A stretch of DNA of 64,000 nt from Corydoras sp. C115 (GCA_019802505.1 JAFMOC010000043.1:1686501-1750500); one strand, 5' to 3'; positions 49,627 through 61,108 are shown, counted from the stretch's first letter. Program-made: numbers and translations. Notes: a model not told the origin generated them from the sequence alone.

Positions 49627-49820
49627 CAGGTGGCTCTGTTGGTAATGCTTTTGCTTTACTGATACAAGGTCCTGGGTTCGTTTCTCAGACTAAGTAGGTA
49701 TTGGCATTTCTGTGTGACATTTGTATTTTCTCCCAGTGTGTGTCCATTCCTCTCACAGTCTTAAGACATGCTAGAGGGTAAATTGCATTTTATTAGGAAT
49801 AAATGTGCTTGTGTGTCTGC
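49627..49820 (+). mobile_element. V-SINE-type element, ancient
   Basis: Head GGTGGCTCTGTTGGTAATGC and GGTCCTGGGTTCG, then GGCATTTCTGTGTGACATTTG, TTCTCCCAGTGTGTG, CCTCTCACAGTCTTAAGACATGC and GGGTAAATTG. The head is closer to the DANA/Mermaid-like form of the superfamily than to the young copies here. Confidence 0.7.
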
Positions 49821-49849
49821 TTTAAGTATTTTCAGTCTCAGTTTTTGTT

Positions 49850-50170
49850 TTGAAGAAATCATTTCTCTTCACATCATTAATGACAGCATTATGTCATGCC
49901 CATCTCTTTTAACATTCTGTCACAGAATCTCTGTAGGGTTCAGATATGATTTGGTTAATAAGTTTTCCTTCATAAACTGTTCTGGTCTGACAGTTCCAAT
50001 GCATGACTCAAATTTGGCTTAACTTAAACTGCTGGCCTCACATTTGTCCCAAAAGCAGTTCTAATGTTTATCACGGTCATAACAGCCCCAAACTGTGGCT
50101 GCAACACGATCTTAAATCAGACTTGCATCAGCCTTCCACCACCACCATGCTTGTCTGTTGATCTCAAATA
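49850..50170 (-). other. Possible old DNA-transposon relic
   Basis: CTGTAGGGTTCAGATATG, CTGACAGTTCCAATG and CCCCAAACTGTGGCTGCAACACGATC resemble the antisense of a Tc1-like element internal region. Too decayed for a family call. Confidence 0.3.
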
Positions 50171-51758
50171 ATTTTAATGATTTTTATAACCGACTTCTAG
50201 TTATTTTTCATATAATTTTAAATTAAAATAAAATAATAAATAAAATTTAAGTTAAAATTTAAGTAAAATAGAGACACTTTCCCCACATTGTTTCTAAATT
50301 TTTATTTATATTTTACGATGACACTATAGAAATAATGACACTATAGTAAAATCTTTTGGGTTAGTACACTGCCTCCAGAAGTTATTTGTTCAATCCAAAA
50401 CATGAAGGTGGACATAATTTCCCTAACTCCATCTACCCTATACAGCACCCAAGTGTAGGTAAATAGTGCATTATCATTTGTGGGGCTGTGTAATGGTCTC
50501 AAATGAAACTAAAGTATATTTGTAATTTTAAACTATCCACAGATAAGATTCCTGAACAACACATCATAGTATACATTTCTTAGATCACTGGTTATCATTT
50601 ACAATCAATTAACACATTTTTCATCAAGTCATAAAAAATGACCAAGTTGAAATTGATGAGTAAAATGTTCATGTCAATGTTAAACATACACTAATAACGG
50701 CCACATTCATAAAAGCCCCGAACTATGTGTCTATACTTCAAGAGGAAAGATCTCAGGCTCTTGAAAAATAATGGACTAAATAAACTTAATGCACTGTGAC
50801 CAAGACATTTCTGTGAAGGTTTACACTGTTTTGAATTTACCCTGGTATTCTTAAAACCAATCATGCATCATAGCCATGAGCCATGGGGGAACAGGATTTG
50901 CACTATAGAATGCACATGGTCCAAAAACCTTCCATCATATTTCTTGGTCCATATACACAACAAAGAGCAGGGAATGGATTGAATGACTCCCATGAGATGG
51001 TATCCCAAATACTGTAGCTCCACCATCAAGCTTCATTCTGTGTTCTAGACATGAGTGATGTCTGCTATAAAGTATAGTATTTTTATAAATCACATTGTTT
51101 TATGTTGAGTTTAAATTTTGACAAATGAATGATATGTTGGCCTTGGGACTCAACCCAACACTGTTTAAAATAAATACTGAAATGAGACTATAGACCAATC
51201 ATCAGTTTAAACGGTCAATGGATTTAATGTTCACTGATCAGAATCAGAAACACTGTCTGAGAGACAGAGGATGACTGACACATCTATACTACGGTATCAC
51301 TTTAGTTTAATGGCTATCCTTTTTATGCCCTCATATTTTAGCAATATCTTGCTGTTTAAGTATTTTTGTATCCAGTGAACTTGTGTATGTACGTGTAATT
51401 TGATGTGAATATAAACCTCTTTTTTTGTGGTTTCTCTTACCTTATTCTCAACCAACTGTTTACTTGAAAGACATATTTATTATAATTATTTTATTATTTT
51501 AATTACTCATATGTATATAAAGAGAGCAAACCAATGCAGCATTTTGTACAACTACACTAATCCAACTTAATACAGTGCTTGTCATTACAATCTTGGCATT
51601 CTAACTGTGAATAGTTCACAGCAAGTATGTGATGAAAGAAAGCAAATACTACTGACGCTCAAAGATAATAATAAGCTCGTTAATCCCACCTGAACCCATG
51701 GTTACCCGTTTTACAAAATAAAAAACTCTATAGAGTGGATTATACAAGTGGTACTTAC

Positions 51759-51809
51759 TGTGTCTTTTACAGCTGAACTGTTGGATGAGCACATCAAATC
51801 TCCAGAAGT
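51759..51809 (-). CDS. Weak exon-like segment, minus strand
   Basis: Acceptor CTTTATTGTTTACCTTTAAG and donor GACACA|GTAAGTAC bracket 51 nt, open in phase 0 (TSGDLMCSSNSSAVKDT, one N-S-S sequon) and also open in phase 1. The plus strand offers a rival 44-nt segment here (acceptor GTGTCTTTTACAG, donor AAG|GTAAAC). Two mirror-image splice pairs over the same 50 bp warn that at least one is chance. Confidence 0.2.
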
Positions 51810-52156
51810 CTTAAAGGTAAACAATAAAGTCTCATGCAATAGCAAGTTCATGACTTATAAAATAAAATATTTGTATGAAGGTTGTCTGTTATTTGATAGT
51901 GCACAGGTGGAACAGAAGCTTTAGTTGAATAACCACTTTAAAGCATGCAAAATCATTGGCTTAAAATATATATATATATATATTATATATATTTTAGAAA
52001 CTATACTTTAAGTCAAATTAGAGGAGAATATTTGCCATAAAACAATTTTTATCATTACATTAAGAAGTAACAGTAAGCAAGGAATGATCCTTTTAAAAAC
52101 TTAACTGCTGTTCTCTATAGCAAGACTGCAACCTAGAACGTTGAAAGTAAACATAC

Positions 52157-52212
52157 CTGTGAAGGTTTTCCCACATGTGTTCCCTGTCTACTTCTGAAGG
52201 CACTCACAGTCC
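52157..52212 (-). CDS. Candidate second exon, minus strand
   Basis: A very good acceptor (TGTTTGTTTGCTTGGCAG) and donor (CACAG|GTATGT) bracket 56 nt with one fully open frame, phase 1 in and phase 0 out (TVSAFRSRQGTHVGKPSQ). Joined in phase to the exon at 60191-60278, it would complete a signal peptide, since the T-V-S-A that follows the hydrophobic stretch is a plausible cleavage site. This fit is the main reason to keep it. No homologue is recognised. Confidence 0.28.
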
Positions 52213-54631
52213 CTGCCAAGCAAACAAACAATCATCATCCAAGAATATCAATGACTTTATCACCTCACTAATTTGCTCCAGTGCTAGAGGAACAAGACAT
52301 ATTGAGGAATAACAGATGGGCTCCACACCCCAAAACTGGATCTATCCCAGAAATGCAGCTTCAGGAAAACTTCAGAAAATGCCCAATAAAATCTGATATC
52401 AGTGATTTACTGCTTAAAAACATCAAAAAGAAACACAAGCCTTCATAAAAACACAAAAATACATAAAAATACACAAAAATAAATAAATGTGTGCCCATAC
52501 ACACCATCTACAAATACAAATATTTGTATTTTAATTAAAAAAATATATACATTTATAAAATAACAGAATTGGAAAAATAATCAGTTGCACTGGTAGTCTG
52601 CCATTATTCTGTTTGGCTATGTCTCTTTCAGCTATGCACACAAAATATTTTCCTCTTCTGTTAAATGGCAAAGTACTGCTTTCTTGAAGTTTATTTACAG
52701 ATTTTCTACTGGATCGCTATTTTCTACCAAGCATCTAGTACAATATAAAACTAAATTGAGTATTAAAACCAACAGACAACCACAAAAAGATAAACTGATA
52801 GTGATTATATTAAATGAATCTGTACAGACATAAAGTTTATAATCTAATGTAATGGTTCCCCTTCTTCTATGAACCATAATATAATCAATGTCCTTTCAAA
52901 ATATACAGTTAACGATTATACAATAATCATATATGATAAGTGGCACAAGAAAGAACTAATTCCATTAAAACCACTGGAAAAATCTGATATCTTATTTAGA
53001 GAGTAGTCTTTGCATTTTTTTTCCATTCACTCCGAAGTGAAGAGCTACACAGTATCAAAGTGTACAAGAGCATAACAGCAACATATGGAAGAGTTTGAAA
53101 GTAATTAGCATACAGTAGTTGAGTTATTTATACAGGCAATATGTACACACTCAAGCCACAGAGCGCTTCAAAGTTTAGATACACGAGAATGAAAGTCAGA
53201 ATAAGGGGTTGACACTAAAAGGGCACTATGTGCTGTCAAGCAAGTATGCATGCATCCATTTGGAAAACATTATGAGCTTGACAATAAAGTAAACAGGTGG
53301 CAGGCAAAATCACGTACGTACACACCTAGTGATTAAGAGGTGGTGAGATGTGAAAACCAACTGGTCTGAATTGGAAATAAGGGATGGTGTATACCAGAGT
53401 TTGAATACTGGCTAAAATGTGGTACTTGTTTAAGCTGATTTGTTGCCAGTAAAACCTGCACTTAAGGACTGCTTGCATTTGCATTTCCTTTTTCTTTTTT
53501 ATGTTTCTCAGCTTGTGGCCAGTCTACAAAGACACAGTCCATTTTTTCTTTTACCTAATTTGTGTCATTATTTTACTTTAATTGGAAATAATGTGAAACG
53601 TCAACTGGAAATTGCTTTTGGCTTCAACTGGGAGTCTGTTTACAGGTCCAGAATCGCTGCATTAACTCATCATTCAATAAAGCCAAAGATGCAGCATAGG
53701 CAAATGTACTCTGTGTGAAAAATTGTGTTTACTGACAAGTGAGTGTTATTTCCATAGTGTGCCTGTGACTGTTTTTAGTTTCTGGCTGGATTGGCAAAGC
53801 ACGCACCATCTGTGGAGACTTCTAAAGCCTGGGGAGAATGCATTCTGGGACATATCTTAGGTCTAATAGAGACCAGTCTGTGTTTGGGTCATCTGCTCAG
53901 AAGGGGGATTTGGTGGTTTGATCCTAGCATGATGGCGTGCTTACTGCAGACTTTATTTTTGATGTGCTGTTTAACAGTTACTCATTTGAGCATGGGAGAC
54001 TGATTACTAAAGAGCTGACAAAGCCAGTTAAAAATTAAACCAAACTAAACGAAAAGATTCAGGAAGCTTTCATATGGTTTTACAACCATCCTAAGGTGTA
54101 AGCATTTAATACTCTCGGGTTCATTAAGGTTTTGGAGGTACACAATAACCAAATGTGAACCTATTATAAGGCTGTCAATAAAATGACTGCAAAACGCAAA
54201 CCCCTACGCTGATGGTTAACTGTTGGCACCCAAATTTAGCTACAGGACACACAAACAACCAAATTTAATCATGTGAATATATAATTATATGGCTGCAAAT
54301 ATTCCAACTTGATGTACTTCGAAAACAATTCAGGCTCAATACTGACACTAGTAGAACACCACGAGATGGTTTGTGATCAGAAAATGTACTTATTACTACA
54401 AATAAATTGGAGGCAATCTGCCAAGTATGATTTCAACCAAAAGAGTTGGTTATTTGATTCCATACTCTGTAAATGAGCTACTAAGATGATGCAAAACAAG
54501 AAATCGATACAGTTGTGGTCTGAGAATAACTTAAAAATCATTAACTGCTCTTATTAATGCAGTGGCAGTCCATAAACTGATGGACTACAGTTTGGAATTG
54601 TAAAACTGCAAAGTCCATCTTTATAGAAAGG

Positions 54632-54705
54632 GGAACTAAGAACATGGACAATAAGTCGAGCTGAAAGGAGGCGTGTCTAAACTTGTGACTGGTACTGTAA
54701 ATACA
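54632..54705 (+). mobile_element. Terminus of a fish DNA transposon, second copy
   Basis: ACATGGACAATAAGTCGAG, AAGGAGGCGTGTCTAAACTTG and GACTGGTACTGTAAATA align along their length with 35715-35774. Confidence 0.6.
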
Positions 54706-55259
54706 TGTGGCAAGGTTTAAACTCCATCCCAAGCAATTCATTCCTCTGTTTTTATAAACATTTCTTGGTTACAACATTTCTATGGTTCTTTATTTTAAAA
54801 AAATGAGTAAAAGAACAAAAGAATATATATAAAAGCACACATTGAGCACTAAAGAAATATTTAGCCTTCGCATTGCTTCATGAGCAAAATTGGGATGATC
54901 TAAGTCATCTGTCTTACAGTGCACATTGAAAGACGAATGTTGTGATGAGAACACAAGCCTTACAGTTTGTTTATCTGCATGGATTAATGCCTAAGAATTT
55001 CTTAATTGGCTTAACAATTTATCACCATTTGGATTTGATAAAAAAGGCATATCGTAATAGCGGGGAAAAATTTAATTTCAGCTTTATCCCACATGAATGA
55101 CAGATCTGCACTGCATTATTACTACCCTAATAAAAATATATAACTTATGTTATATAAATATATACAACATCAAAAATATAACTGTAATTACGATAGTAAT
55201 TCTAAAGCACACCTTTCAAATTGGTCCCATGGCAAATGGGTCTTCCAGAAAATGAGCTA

Positions 55260-55560
55260 TACATGTAAAACATCCATCACTTCCTCCATGGCAGATAGTT
55301 TTCCATGACTTTGTGGAATGAGGCTACTCTGTGGGGACACTGTGGTGCAATTTGGGGAAGTGATTAAGGGGTGTGGGATTTGTTGGGCTGTAGAGCACAT
55401 TAAGAATTTTGCTGATTTGTTTAAAGTCTATGAAAGCTGTGCAAAAATGAGAGAAGCCTAACGACAGCTTAAGCAACGGCTTGAAGTTTTTAATATCTAT
55501 TTAATGACACTGTGGCATGGATTTTAAGGCACATTAGAAGTGAAATGATACATGCAACAT
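55260..55560. promoter_or_regulatory. Repeat-free enhancer-like block
   Basis: No repeat and no coding frame. It has balanced words such as GGTGCAATTTGGGGAAGTGATTAAGG and TTTAATGACACTGTGGCATG. The texture resembles conserved non-coding DNA. Conservation was not testable. Confidence 0.2.
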
Positions 55561-56532
55561 GTAAGCATAACTGAAAACAAGCAGAATTACCCAACAAAAC
55601 AATGCTGATACAATCGTTGAGAACAGACTGATTGCAGCTTTGGGGCACAATTTGTGCTTATGTGTAAGAGCAAAACTATTCTCCTTTAGTCCACCTCCAC
55701 TCCAATCACTCAGCACTAGAGGAGCAACAACAGATGTGCATCTCAGCAAACACTGTTTTCTCTAATGTGCTCTACCTCCCACAGTTACACACCAACACTC
55801 GATACAAGTACTACATACCGTGACATGCAGTACTTCAACAAACAGTTTAACACCCTCACACTTCAGCACTCTAATTTTTAATACAATTAACTCAATGGTC
55901 TTCCATTTAAACACACGAACACTTTCAACACTCTGCTAAACAGAATGCTCTATTTGGAATTTACATGCATTCTTAGAAACCAGGAATAATCTACACCAGA
56001 TTATTGACACAGGCTTTGTTTAAAAAATGGTTTCTCCTTTAGTGGTATGCAAAAATAATGCACATCAAAAAGCCTTTAACAGTTTATTTTACAAAACAAA
56101 AAAACAGCTGTTTGCTTGTAACTGTGGAAAATTATTTATTTGAAATAAGGGTAGGGTTAAGAAGGCCCAACAAACCGTTTAGTCCTGCACTGATTGCTGG
56201 GTGGATCATGAGATCGTCACAAAGAAAACTCATTTCTTTGTATTAGAGCATTGACTCTGGCCTGAACCTTTGTAGAACCAGACGCAGTGATTTTGAAGAA
56301 CTCTGTGCAAACTGATCCGTCCATGTGCCTGCTTCATCGCTGAATAAAAAATACAAGTCCTCTATGTAATTACAGTAATGTATCGGATTTATTTAGTGCA
56401 TGACATTTATTGGACCTCCTGCTTATTTAGCTCTTTCACCGTTAGCTGTGTACTCTGAACTGCATCATTAGGGAAGAATATGAGAACTGAAAACGATGAC
56501 AGACAGTAAATGGTGTTTGTATAAAGACTTAC

Positions 56533-56589
56533 TGAACTGCAGCTCAAATTTTGGCACGTGTCTCTCAAGGCACTCGTGAGAGCACTAGT
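56533..56589 (-). CDS. Weak exon-like segment, minus strand
   Basis: Acceptor GTTTTATTCTTGTGGACAG and strong donor TTCA|GTAAGTCT bracket 57 nt, open only in phase 0. After exon 1 at 60.2 kb (phase 1) it would give an immediate stop codon, so it fits that gene only as an untranslated, alternative or poison exon. Confidence 0.18.
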
Positions 56590-56813
56590 CTGTCCACAAG
56601 AATAAAACTGACTTTAATTCTCATTTACACAAACACCCACTTAAAATATGGACTTATACATTACACCTACAGGAGGCTTTGTTTCATTTTTGACCATTCA
56701 ACCACAGATGTCAAACGAGAAAGACCTAAAATCTCTTTTTGTAGAGACTTCTCTCTTCTGTGTGGATCACTCAAGTTGCTTGATAGTAAATTCTTTTAAA
56801 TCTTTTAACAATT

Positions 56814-57006
56814 CATCTCATCTTTCACTTAATCCAATGTGGGAGGGGGTCGTGTTCCCCATACCCATCCAGGGTGCTGGACAGATACACCCAGGAAGGG
56901 GCACCCTTCTATCACTGGTCAAACATTCACACAGATAGTCACACATACCCTATATGGGGCAATTTAGAGCAGCCAATTTACCTTGAATCCATGTTTTTGG
57001 ACTGTT
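56814..57006 (-). mobile_element. V-SINE-like element, 3' domain and core part
   Basis: Antisense GGGTCGTGTTCCCCATACCC, AGGGTGCTGGACAGATACAC, ACACATACCCTATATGGGG, GAGCAGCCAATTTACCTTGAATCC and TTTTGGACTGTT. The head is absent and the break falls in the core. Confidence 0.85.
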
Positions 57007-57479
57007 TTCGTTTGTAATAGACTGGTACCCTATCCAAGGTGTTTTACAGCCTTGGTCCCATAATTGAATAAGGCCTTCCCTGTATATTTGGGACTTTAGT
57101 AGCCGAATAAGTGGCTTAAAAATAAATGTATTCACCATTAGATACTGTAAAATACAACAAAGATGGTGCTTCATGTTTTACTGCATGATTAAATTTCTGT
57201 ATTCAACCAGCTGTCTGTATTTCACGTTTATTGTGGCATATCACTCAAAACATTTCTGTTTACTGACTTTAACCAGTACACGAACTCTTATATGAACAGG
57301 TAATTTGTATTAGCTTGACTTCCAGATGAAATAACAGAGCTGCAAATGTTTAGATTTACAAACAGCAACAGGCCTTCACACAAATTGGAAAAACGTCAGA
57401 CTCTACAACAGTAAAACTATTTGATGTTTCAAAGGGAACCATTTTAAAGGGCATAACAAAGCTCTATATGGACAAAGGA

Positions 57480-59520
57480 GTCCAAAAAAAAAAAAAACTG
57501 ACAAGAACAAAGTTTACCAGATGGCTGTAAACGACTACAAAATACCTCCCACAAACTTAAATGAGTGCAATTATGACCCACTTTCTTTTCACACTTTTCC
57601 CACTTTATTATGAGTTTCACCAAATTGGAATTTATAAAGATTGGTACTTTTATAAACATTGTGTGGCTCTATTTCGTAATTGTAGAATTGTGTGTTATAT
57701 TTGGAAGTTTGGAGTTAAATGCTAGTTCACACAGCATGGTGCCATCATTGATCCAGGATGTCCAGGAACTTGACAAGTTCTTAGAACTGCAGCCAAAAGT
57801 ATACATTTCTGATTGCTCTTATAGTGGAGATACACCTGCGGTAACTTAAAAGGTACACATGGTGTGAATGAATCATTATACGTGTAAAATTTTGAAAAGA
57901 TACAAATATTATTGTTGAGTAACTTTGTGCAATTACTAAGATTTACACACAAAAAATAAAAATCCTGATGGGACACACACGACGACTCCTCTGAGCAACG
58001 CTGCCAGGTCTCTGAAAAAAGGGATTCTAGATTTAAAGCTGTAATTTCACTTGGCCTATGATTAAATATAAAACTCCAAAAACCAATCCAATATGATCTG
58101 CTGTTTCAACAGAACTAATCAATAACGTCATTTAATGGACTCTTTTTCGAAAGTTCTGATTTAAGTCTACAACCGACAAAGCCTGGCAAGAATCTTCATT
58201 CCAATCCCAGAAATGACTTTTCTAACAATGTACCTCACACTACAGACGCTGCCTTCCAATTACCCCACACAGATTAAGATCTAACAGAGACTGACAGACT
58301 TTACATTTTCTTAGAGGGCATGACCCTCAGCGCCTGTCTGGAACGTGTTGTGCTAAGATGATTCTACAGTTCCTCTCGCTTCACTTCTCATGCAAAGCCC
58401 AGTCGCACCCATGTATAAAATATTCCAGCTATTTGACATACAATGTGTGAAATAACACGAATGGAAATTTGGGAAATACAATAAACAAAAACAAAAGGCA
58501 TGGGACTTTTTTATTTAAGAAGTAGACCAACATTATTTTCAAATCATTGGTTCTTGGTGTTGTGCATTTTCTGATCACTGTTTAAACCACTTATTTTTGT
58601 CAAATAATGTTTTACAATAATAGAACTCTGATACAAACAAATTCTATTAATGGACATATGAGATCAGTAGCACTTGCTTTTTCAATAGGCTACCACATGT
58701 AGGTGAGGTCACATTCACAGCCTGATGTTAGCTATATTACAAATGTGCAAAGGTCTTGTAATTTCTCTGTGATCTTCAGAAAATCTGTAAGACATAGATT
58801 TAAGTAGGGGTGCCCAGATATTAGAATGAGGTTGTATATTACTGCTGGTGTCATGCTAAACAGTCTGGACAATAAAACACTGCTACTGCAATGTTAATGT
58901 TAACTTTATCATATAAAAAATGTTTAGAGCACTGAAACATGACTAAGTAAAATGTTGATGCTTCACTTTGTTTTTCCTAGTTTGTACCAAATTCCACTTG
59001 ATGCTGTGTCATACCACAATAAATTTGTTTCAGACCATGCGCAGTCAAACGCTCCAATAAATGCTATATGGGAAAACAAATCCATCATAAATGTTTTGAC
59101 TGTTGGTCTACATTCTGTCTAAAAAGACACGTGACCAGTTAAGCAGTCTCACTGATTCAATGTTTATGCAGGCAGTGATAAAACTAGGCATTTCAGAGAG
59201 CTCAGATCCTATATCAATGCTAATAAAATTTATCTAAACACTTTGGCTTTAGAAAACTACTTAGCAGATGAAAGTGACACATGCTGGAAGGTCTTTTCCT
59301 TGGGTCAGTTTGAAGCAAATAGGAAAGTCTTAACCACATGCTTTGTAAACTGTTTTAAAGGTACATCTGGTATGGCTCAGAGAGACAAGACACCACACAA
59401 CATCTCCCTCCTATTCTTCAATCACTTTTATGAGACATCTGAGTGAGTTACCATTTCAGAAATGCTATATATAGTTGCCTCTGTGCATGTGTTTTTGTGG
59501 AGGGTTTGCCTTTTTAATAG
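57480..59520. other. No gene seen
   Basis: AT-rich DNA. The plus-strand frame at 57610-57849 (79 codons) reads in part like protein but lacks splice signals. Intronic if the minus-strand gene model is right. Confidence 0.4.
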
Positions 59521-59526
59521 CAGTTG

Positions 59527-59760
59527 TATACACTATATGGATTAAAGTATTGGGACAGTCATCCATCACACATACAGGAGCTTTAATGACATCCAAAGTA
59601 CATTTAAAGTTATTCCTCACCTTGTGACTATACACTTCTGGAAACAATTTCTCTAAAATCAGTCCTGGCTCAAAATCGCCATTTCTAGTTTAAATGGGGT
59701 CAAGTTCTGTGCAGGTCAGTGAAGTTTCACAAACTCAACCATCTAAGCCCTTATAAAAGC
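59527..59760 (-). mobile_element. Tc1/mariner-type element, internally deleted
   Basis: It starts with TACACTATATGG and AAAGTATTGGGACA (terminal-repeat end of the same family as 1941-2120 and 39615-39780), then ACAGGAGCTTTAATGACATCC, and jumps to GGGGTCAAGTTCTGTGCAGGTCAGTGAAG, which is antisense transposase DNA. Most of the coding region is gone and the second end is not recognised. Confidence 0.78.
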
Positions 59761-60190
59761 TTCCTCTGTATATTGTTGTAGAATCATGCAGGAACAAAAT
59801 AAAATGCATTCCCTAAACTGTTTTCATAATGTTGAAAGTAGAACATGTTAAGTTAAAACTGTTAAAACCGATTTACACACTGTATATACTAGACATTTTA
59901 GGTGCATTAATTCAAGGACTGTCTGTCAAACAGGGTTTAAAGTTTTTTTTAATGAATTATTAAAGCTTCTGCTGGGTGTTAAAACTGGGTGTAAGTTGAT
60001 ATTTGTAAAGTTCATGTTGTCTGTAAAGTTGAGGTGCGTTGGTTTCACACTGACTGAAGGAAGAGCGCGAGCCTGTCTGTCCCTCATTAACTGACAGCTG
60101 AAATCTGGGGGGAAAAATACAACTACTTCACTTTCTTCCTTTCACAAACGTTTAGGGTTTGACACAAAGGTGGGAAGACTTATTACTCAC

Positions 60191-60278
60191 CTAGACGTAA
60201 CACTACAAAAAGGAGGGTTCGTATCATAATGAAACAAACTTCTCTCCCGGAGACGCGGCGTTTCAGTCGGTTCTCCAT
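60191..60278 (-). CDS. Candidate first coding exon with signal-like sequence
   Basis: On the minus strand ATG (60278-60276; G at -3 and +4) opens 29 codons plus one base, ending at a strong donor CTAG|GTGAGTAA (phase 1). A second ATG 17 codons on starts MIRTLLFVVLRL, a short hydrophobic run like a signal peptide. From the first ATG it would be a basic tail plus signal anchor. A phase-1 intron right after a signal peptide is the commonest arrangement in secreted vertebrate proteins. The exon lies in a CpG cluster (10 CpG in 100 bp at 60241-60340). Its phase suits both 52157-52212 and 22936-23084. It could also be a 5' UTR exon. The gene was not recognised. Confidence 0.4.
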
Positions 60279-60340
60279 AACAATCAGAACGCCAGCCCAG
60301 TTTCCCGCCACTGCTCCGGTTCATTCGGTCACAATCGATT
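60241..60340 (-). promoter_or_regulatory. CpG cluster, likely promoter
   Basis: Ten CpG in 100 bp (ACGCGGCG, CTCCCGG, CCCGCC, CTCCGG, TTCGGTC), against a strongly CpG-depleted background. No TATA box is evident. It overlaps the start of the candidate first exon and ends at the SINE insertion at 60339. Some CpG signal beyond it comes from the two young SINEs, which must be discounted. Confidence 0.45.
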
Positions 60341-60474
60341 CATTCATTCATTCATTCATTATCTCCCGCTTTATCCTCCACTAGGGTCGCGGTGGGGTTC
60401 CCCATGCCCATCCAGGGGAGAACGTCCCGGGCGCCGGGCAGATAGACCCAGGACAGGGCGCCAATCCACCGGGA
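60339..60474 (-). mobile_element. 5'-truncated young V-SINE-like insertion with 12-bp TSD
   Basis: Minus-strand 3' third of the element (GATTGGCGCCCTGTCCTGGG, CCCCACCGCGACCCTAG, tail GAATGAATGAATGAAT). GGTCACAATCGA flanks it exactly at 60327-60338 and 60475-60486. It sits 61 bp upstream of the candidate start codon in the same orientation as the gene, hence in the promoter or 5' UTR. Confidence 0.95.
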
Positions 60475-60566
60475 GGTCACAATCGACTCCTACTTAAAGC
60501 GCTGCACTGAATCGATTCAGTCAAAAATGTTAGCTGGTTCAGATAATTCGTAATAATTGGTCAGAT

Positions 60567-60916
60567 TATTCATTCATTCATTATCTCCTGCTTTATCCTC
60601 TATTAGGGTCGCGGTGGGGTTCCCCATGCCAATCCAGGGGAGAACGTTTTGGGCGCTGGGCAGATACACCCAGGACAGGGCGCCAATCCATCGCTGGGCA
60701 CACACTCACTCACACAGACACACTCTATATGGGGCAATTTTTGAGAATTCAATTGACTTGATCCATGTTTTTGGACTGTGGGAGGAAACCGGAGAACCCG
60801 GAGGAAACCCACGCAGACACGGGGAGAAGATGGAAACTCCACCCAGATGGGGATTCGAACCGGGAATCCCTAGCGCTGAGAGGAGAACGTGCTAACCACT
60901 AAGCCACCGTGCCGCC
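60567..60916 (-). mobile_element. Full-length young V-SINE-like insertion with 9-bp TSD
   Basis: Minus-strand copy with A-box TGGCTTAGTGG and B-box GGTTCGAATCC both intact, the complete core, the spacer TGTGTGAGTGAGTGTG and the tail (GAAT)n. TGGTCAGAT flanks it at 60558-60566 and 60917-60925. Very close to the copy at 43990-44343. It lies 92 bp beyond the truncated copy in the same orientation. Confidence 0.95.
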
Positions 60917-61060
60917 TGGTCAGATAATATTTTATAATATCAGTCTAACTAGAAGTCTAATTAGAGAATTTGAATTTTATCGTGAATAAATTTTTCCTAG
61001 TTTTTTTTTTAACTCTTCAAATGAATAGATACCTTTTTCACCTTTATCTGCAGATGAGAA

Positions 61061-61108
61061 TGTGAATTTCCCCATTGTGGGACAAATTAATCTTATCTTA
61101 TCTTTATT
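61061..61108 (+). mobile_element. Retroposon 3'-tail fragment
   Basis: GTGAATTTCCCCATTGTGGGAC followed by AATTAATCTTATCTTATC is the typical 3' end of a fish LINE group and of SINEs that use it, ending in (TTATC)n. Confidence 0.6.

Noticed and set aside
52695..52877. 60-codon minus-strand frame with a hydrophobic stretch
   Set aside because: The membrane-like run comes from AT-rich DNA. No splice sites, homology or promoter.
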